Shown here piece after piece: positions 62,601-64,000 of a DNA stretch of 64,000 nt. The DNA lies in NCBI GenBank assembly GCA_017939795.1, contig JAGBAA010000094.1:35125-99124 (forward strand), read 5' to 3'. The notes beneath the pieces are model-generated. The model was not told the origin of the DNA, did not search any database, and saw nothing but the letters and a program-made list of their open reading frames with translations. Source of the stretch: Thermoguttaceae bacterium (GTDB lineage: Bacteria; Planctomycetota; Planctomycetia; Pirellulales; Thermoguttaceae). How positions within the stretch are numbered: the first letter of the stretch is position 1; each line of letters begins with the position of its first letter. Position numbers and translations under genes: made by a program.

Positions 62601-62743
62601 GGGGAAAACACACGGATGCCCGCCCTGCACAGCAGGTTACGGACAGAACACCCGGAAATACACCAGCTATCAACACCTTGCGCGGTAAAGTCATCAAAGT
62701 CCGTGTCGATCACCTCGGCAATATCCACCCGATGAACGATTAG
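59612..62743 (+). CDS. cas9: Cas9 endonuclease, compact type II-C
   Basis: RNA-guided DNA endonuclease, 1043 residues, in the size range of type II-C. RuvC-I LSLDMGVQSIGWAVV gives Asp8. An arginine-rich bridge helix follows (about 51-80, RRSARALRRMYRRRSQ). The REC lobe includes IFFQRPLKSQRFLLGKC. RuvC-II is IVVELARDMK with Glu499. The HNH domain spans about 560-620, with DIEHILPFSRS (His582) and Asn605 in YENRHVKKN. RuvC-III HRHHAIDALVIAF has His731 and Asp734. The C-terminal 250 residues are the PAM-interacting part. All catalytic residues are present, so it should cut. AGAGGTG precedes the ATG. Csn2 and Cas4 are absent, as expected for II-C. The cas9 stop overlaps the inverted cas1 stop by three bases. 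Confidence 0.97.
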   Translation: MAYFLSLDMGVQSIGWAVVPKNAADFEKLAMGVHLFEGGTDGDIEKGKDESRNLVRRSARALRRMYRRRSQRMIRLSNELKRLGLLPQCRMHIPEDRNAMLEELDQRFAYFWQGGELRCAHLLPYILRKEGLDQKLPEHAVGRALYHLAIRRGFLSNRKAVGDEKEDGVVKKGISELEKEIETSGSRTLGEYFSMLDPEKIRIRTHWTSRKMHEDEFELFWEAQAQYHPAMTPTAKKRIHRAIFFQRPLKSQRFLLGKCRLEPTRRRAPMACLEIQRFRYWQKIMDLKYTVGKDFTEIPLSHDQQDILADALENREKLTFTEIRKLLGMKKTVKFNLENGGEKQIRGNTTSCRLASVLPDRWPKMTEKEKSILLNEILQYQSSSGLEKRLRKLCRFTLEEAKAVAYLQLEPGYSDLSRKAAGKLLEKMKEERIHFKEAEKAIYGSPLKKEDECEFLPPLCADRGAVLTNPVVTRALTELRKVVNGIIRKYGKPERIVVELARDMKRSKKEREQISDKMRNQEKERNKAKERIIKELGILEPTRNDIQKWLLAEECGWHCPFTGKQITPASLLGKEPQFDIEHILPFSRSLDDSFMNKTLCDVYENRHVKKNKTPFEAYGHNEEKYREILTRVQNSEMPKAKKERFTMESIPEEFKSRMLNDTRYASKLAVSYLGKLYGGVIELPDEDGKTGRRRVFSCTGQATAWLRQEWGLNSILNDGGDEKNRTDHRHHAIDALVIAFCNSTIVQQFAHAAEVAEQFGMTRRFARGKVDQPRANFLEIVRKAVENINISFRPNRKISGALHEETNYSKPQRDPNSKSSTVRHKRILLQNLTEKDLPNIVDGAIRRLIEAKLSEIGKLKNFADEKNLPYREITTKTGETFRIPIRKVRVRASVTTQTIGRGANRRYVKTGSNHHMEVYAVLDENGNEVKWQAKVVTMFEAYQRRKEGKPIVVRDHGEGTRFKFSLFKNDFLLKTEEDGSQTLYRVFKMNQNGRIGWGKHTDARPAQQVTDRTPGNTPAINTLRGKVIKVRVDHLGNIHPMND

Positions 62744-63399
62744 CGTTTTTCCTGCGGCAGACGCTCGGGGAGGGTGAGTTCGGTCCGCCGTCCTCCGAAG
62801 ACCTCCACGAGCGAGACGGCCAGTCGGCTGGCGGTTTCGAAAATCGTCTCCTGCATTCCGTTGACGATGAAACGCTGATCGATCTCCGTTATCAGTCGGC
62901 GTTTTATTTCGGACGTCAGTTCCGCGGAGAGCGCGTTTTCTTCCATCAGGCGATAGACCGACCGGTCTACGACAGGCCGAAACGGTTCCATGAGATCGTC
63001 GGCGAGACAATAGAAATCGTATTTGTTGTGGTGAAAGATCCCCAACGCCGGATTCAGTCCCGCCGCACACACCGCTCTGGCCGTGATCCCGCGCAGGACG
63101 GCGTATCCGTAATTCAGCGCACTGTTGATCCTGTCGCCGTTTTCCGGATCCCTTGAAAATTCCAGGTTTCCAAACAGTTTTTGCCAGTAAAATCGAGCTG
63201 CTTTCGCTTCCACGTTGGCGGGATCTCCGCTTTTGACCTCTTTCACCAGATTCGGCAGCGGGTCCGCATTGCCGAACAGTTCACTCAGTACCTGCGCCTG
63301 TCCGCGAATTTTGGCACAGACGATCTCTTTCCATGCCCGCTTTTGCGTGACTGGCGACGCGGCAGCCTGTTCCCGCATGAATCGTCCGCGATGTTTCAA
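62740..63399 (-). pseudogene. cas1: Truncated and inverted cas1
   Basis: Cas1 joins with Cas2 to insert new spacers. This 219-residue frame matches the catalytic C-terminal domain of type II Cas1: EAKAARFYWQKLFG (metal Glu), SALNYGYAVLRGITARAV, LGIFHHNKYDF (metal His) and LADDLMEPFRPVVD (metal Asp/Glu). The N-terminal 85-90 residues (beta-strand domain needed for dimer and Cas2 contact) are missing; the frame starts with TTG 63399 or ATG 63378, exactly where cas2 sequence begins on the other strand. In other II-C loci cas1 follows cas9 on the same strand, so the segment has been inverted with loss of sequence. It is likely non-functional; assembly error is the alternative. Confidence 0.85.
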
Positions 63400-63594
63400 T
63401 ACTCGGTCTACGCCCGCCCGTGCGGCAATGAAGCATACGAAGAAAAACAGCGGCGTCTCATTCGGGAAGCGATCCCGCCCGAAGGAGAAGTCCGTCTTTT
63501 CTCGCTGACCGACCGTCAGATGTCCAAAATGGAAAATTATGTCGGCAGTACACGAAAAGAACCGGAAAAAGATGAACAGCTGATGCTTTTTTAG
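63391..63594 (+). pseudogene. cas2: cas2 fragment lacking its N-terminal third
   Basis: The 67 residues from MFQYSVYARPCGNEA to DEQLMLF match the C-terminal two-thirds of type II Cas2, including the GFxMxQxSVY strand and the IPPEGEVRLFSLTDRQMSKM segment. The N-terminal MxxFVMFDLPV strand with the conserved Asp and about 33 residues are missing. The upstream in-frame codons are only the reverse complement of cas1, not Cas2. The ATG at 63391 could start a short product but without the first strand it cannot form normal Cas2. The break lies at about 63390, directly at the cas1 break. Confidence 0.85.
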
Positions 63595-63621
63595 GTGTTC
63601 ATCAAAAAATTTTTTTCATAA

Positions 63622-63660
63622 AAAAGGGAGAAAACTGAAAGATCCAGCCAACTCCCTTTT
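63622..63660 (-). terminator. Terminator between the array and the cas genes
   Basis: Nine-bp perfect stem AAAAGGGAG (63622-63630) and CTCCCTTTT (63652-63660). On the minus strand it is followed by a T-run, so leftward array transcription should stop here; it can also end cas2 transcription on the plus strand. Confidence 0.75.
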
Positions 63661-63750
63661 CCAAAACAGAAAATTTTCTTGACTTTTCAGCCTCAAAAAG
63701 CTCCTGTTTTGGCGGGATCTTTGTCGTAAAACTGTTCGCAAGTTCAGTTT

Positions 63751-63779
63751 TTGACAGAGTTTACTACTCTGTCTATTAT
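63751..63779 (+). promoter_or_regulatory. Plus-strand promoter with palindrome at the array edge
   Basis: TTGACA (63751-63756), 17 bp, TATTAT (63774-63779); the -10 overlaps repeat 1. A perfect 8-bp palindrome GACAGAGT/ACTCTGTC (63753-63760 and 63766-63773) covers the -35 and spacer and also the predicted start of the leftward promoter in repeat 1. Confidence 0.55.
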
Positions 63780-64000
63780 ATCAGAACGACAATTCCTGTC
63801 AACCCCCAGCCCGTCTCTGCGGCGTCACGCGGTTGCTGGGATTATATCAGAACGACAATTCCTGTCAACCCCCAGCAGTATTCCGGACCGCGTTTTCCTG
63901 TTTTTTATTATATCAGAACGACAATTCCTGTCAACCCCCAGCGCGGCTCCGGCATATGGATGGGGTGGCTACATTATATCAGAACGACAATTCCTGTCAA
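63775..64000 (-). CRISPR. CRISPR array, type II-C, cut by window edge
   Basis: Repeats of 36 bp at 63775-63810, 63841-63876 and 63907-63942 are identical; a fourth begins at 63973 and is cut at the window end (28 of 36 bp seen). Three spacers of exactly 30 bp lie at 63811-63840, 63877-63906 and 63943-63972. Read on the minus strand, the repeat starts GCTGGGGG and ends TATAAT; it holds TTGACA and an extended TGATATAAT -10 with a 16-bp spacer. The tracr anti-repeat fixes the crRNA strand as minus, with each crRNA being spacer followed by the first part of the next repeat. No degenerate repeat is seen at the left end. Confidence 0.97.

Noticed and set aside
61745..63070. 441-codon minus-strand frame over the cas9 end
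   Set aside because: Cas9 RuvC-III and the C-terminal domain occupy the plus strand; the minus frame has no recognisable motif.
63181..63390. Plus-strand extension that would give cas2 a new N-terminus
   Set aside because: These codons are the reverse complement of the cas1 catalytic domain and bear no Cas2 strand or conserved Asp.

Overview
The window looks like a chromosomal segment of an anaerobic planctomycete, probably from the Pirellulales/Thermoguttaceae side of the phylum. This is inference from gene content. Supporting features are a DUF1559 prepilin-type protein, an HzsA-related NPCBM/cytochrome-like protein, a large beta-helix protein with the LESxxxRxLLS N-terminal motif of planctomycete surface proteins, two PEP-CTERM proteins, several Gfo/Idh/MocA and xylose-isomerase-like proteins with Tat signals, and a type III glutamine synthetase. 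The [FeFe]-hydrogenase maturase HydG, its TM1266-type partner and a 2[4Fe-4S] ferredoxin point to an anaerobic, hydrogen-forming lifestyle. Carbohydrate genes (GH89-like glycosidase, beta-helix protein, esterase, nucleoside hydrolase, NagB homologue) suggest growth on host or plant glycans.

Layout. 1-1.8 kb: a gene tail and a secreted oxidoreductase. 1.8-6.9 kb: a leftward run KAS, ACP, CrtI-like FAD oxidoreductase, WalJ-like nuclease, ferrochelatase. 7-10.6 kb: dhaK, rsmE and a CNNM/CorC-type membrane protein. 10.7-16.4 kb: an HzsA-related protein facing a Ser/Thr kinase fused to a tandem-repeat beta-helix. 16.6-21.1 kb: hydG, its TM1266 partner and glnN. 21.5-31.6 kb: a small BON-like protein, a 1195-residue surface protein, an oxidoreductase, an iron alcohol dehydrogenase and a secreted beta-helix protein. 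31.7-39.2 kb: Sel1-repeat protein, Dus, POT transporter, DUF1559 protein, PP-loop protein. 39.5-57.1 kb: glycan and sugar-phosphate genes, dhaL, lsrF, two PEP-CTERM proteins and ferredoxin. 57.4-64 kb: a DMT transporter, a sugar acetyltransferase and a type II-C CRISPR-Cas9 locus.

The CRISPR locus is the most unusual part. In order it holds a tracrRNA gene on the minus strand, cas9 on the plus strand, an inverted N-terminally truncated cas1, a cas2 lacking its N-terminal third, and an array of 36-bp repeats with 30-bp spacers that runs off the window. Every complete repeat, read on the minus strand, contains a full sigma70-type promoter (TTGACA, 16 bp, TATAAT), so each crRNA could be made from its own promoter. 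The tracr anti-repeat, 1.3 to 4.5 kb away on the far side of cas9, matches the whole repeat with four substitutions that all keep pairing as G-U wobbles. Interference parts look intact; the adaptation module looks broken.

A second theme is promoter structure. Many -35 boxes here directly follow or closely follow a run of five to eight C or G. The dhaK, dhaL and TM1266/hydG promoters share a longer sequence (CCCCCTTG...TATGGTA) and lsrF shares its left half, which hints at co-regulation of triose-phosphate and hydrogenase-linked genes. All calls come from reading sequence and translated frames; no database search was run.
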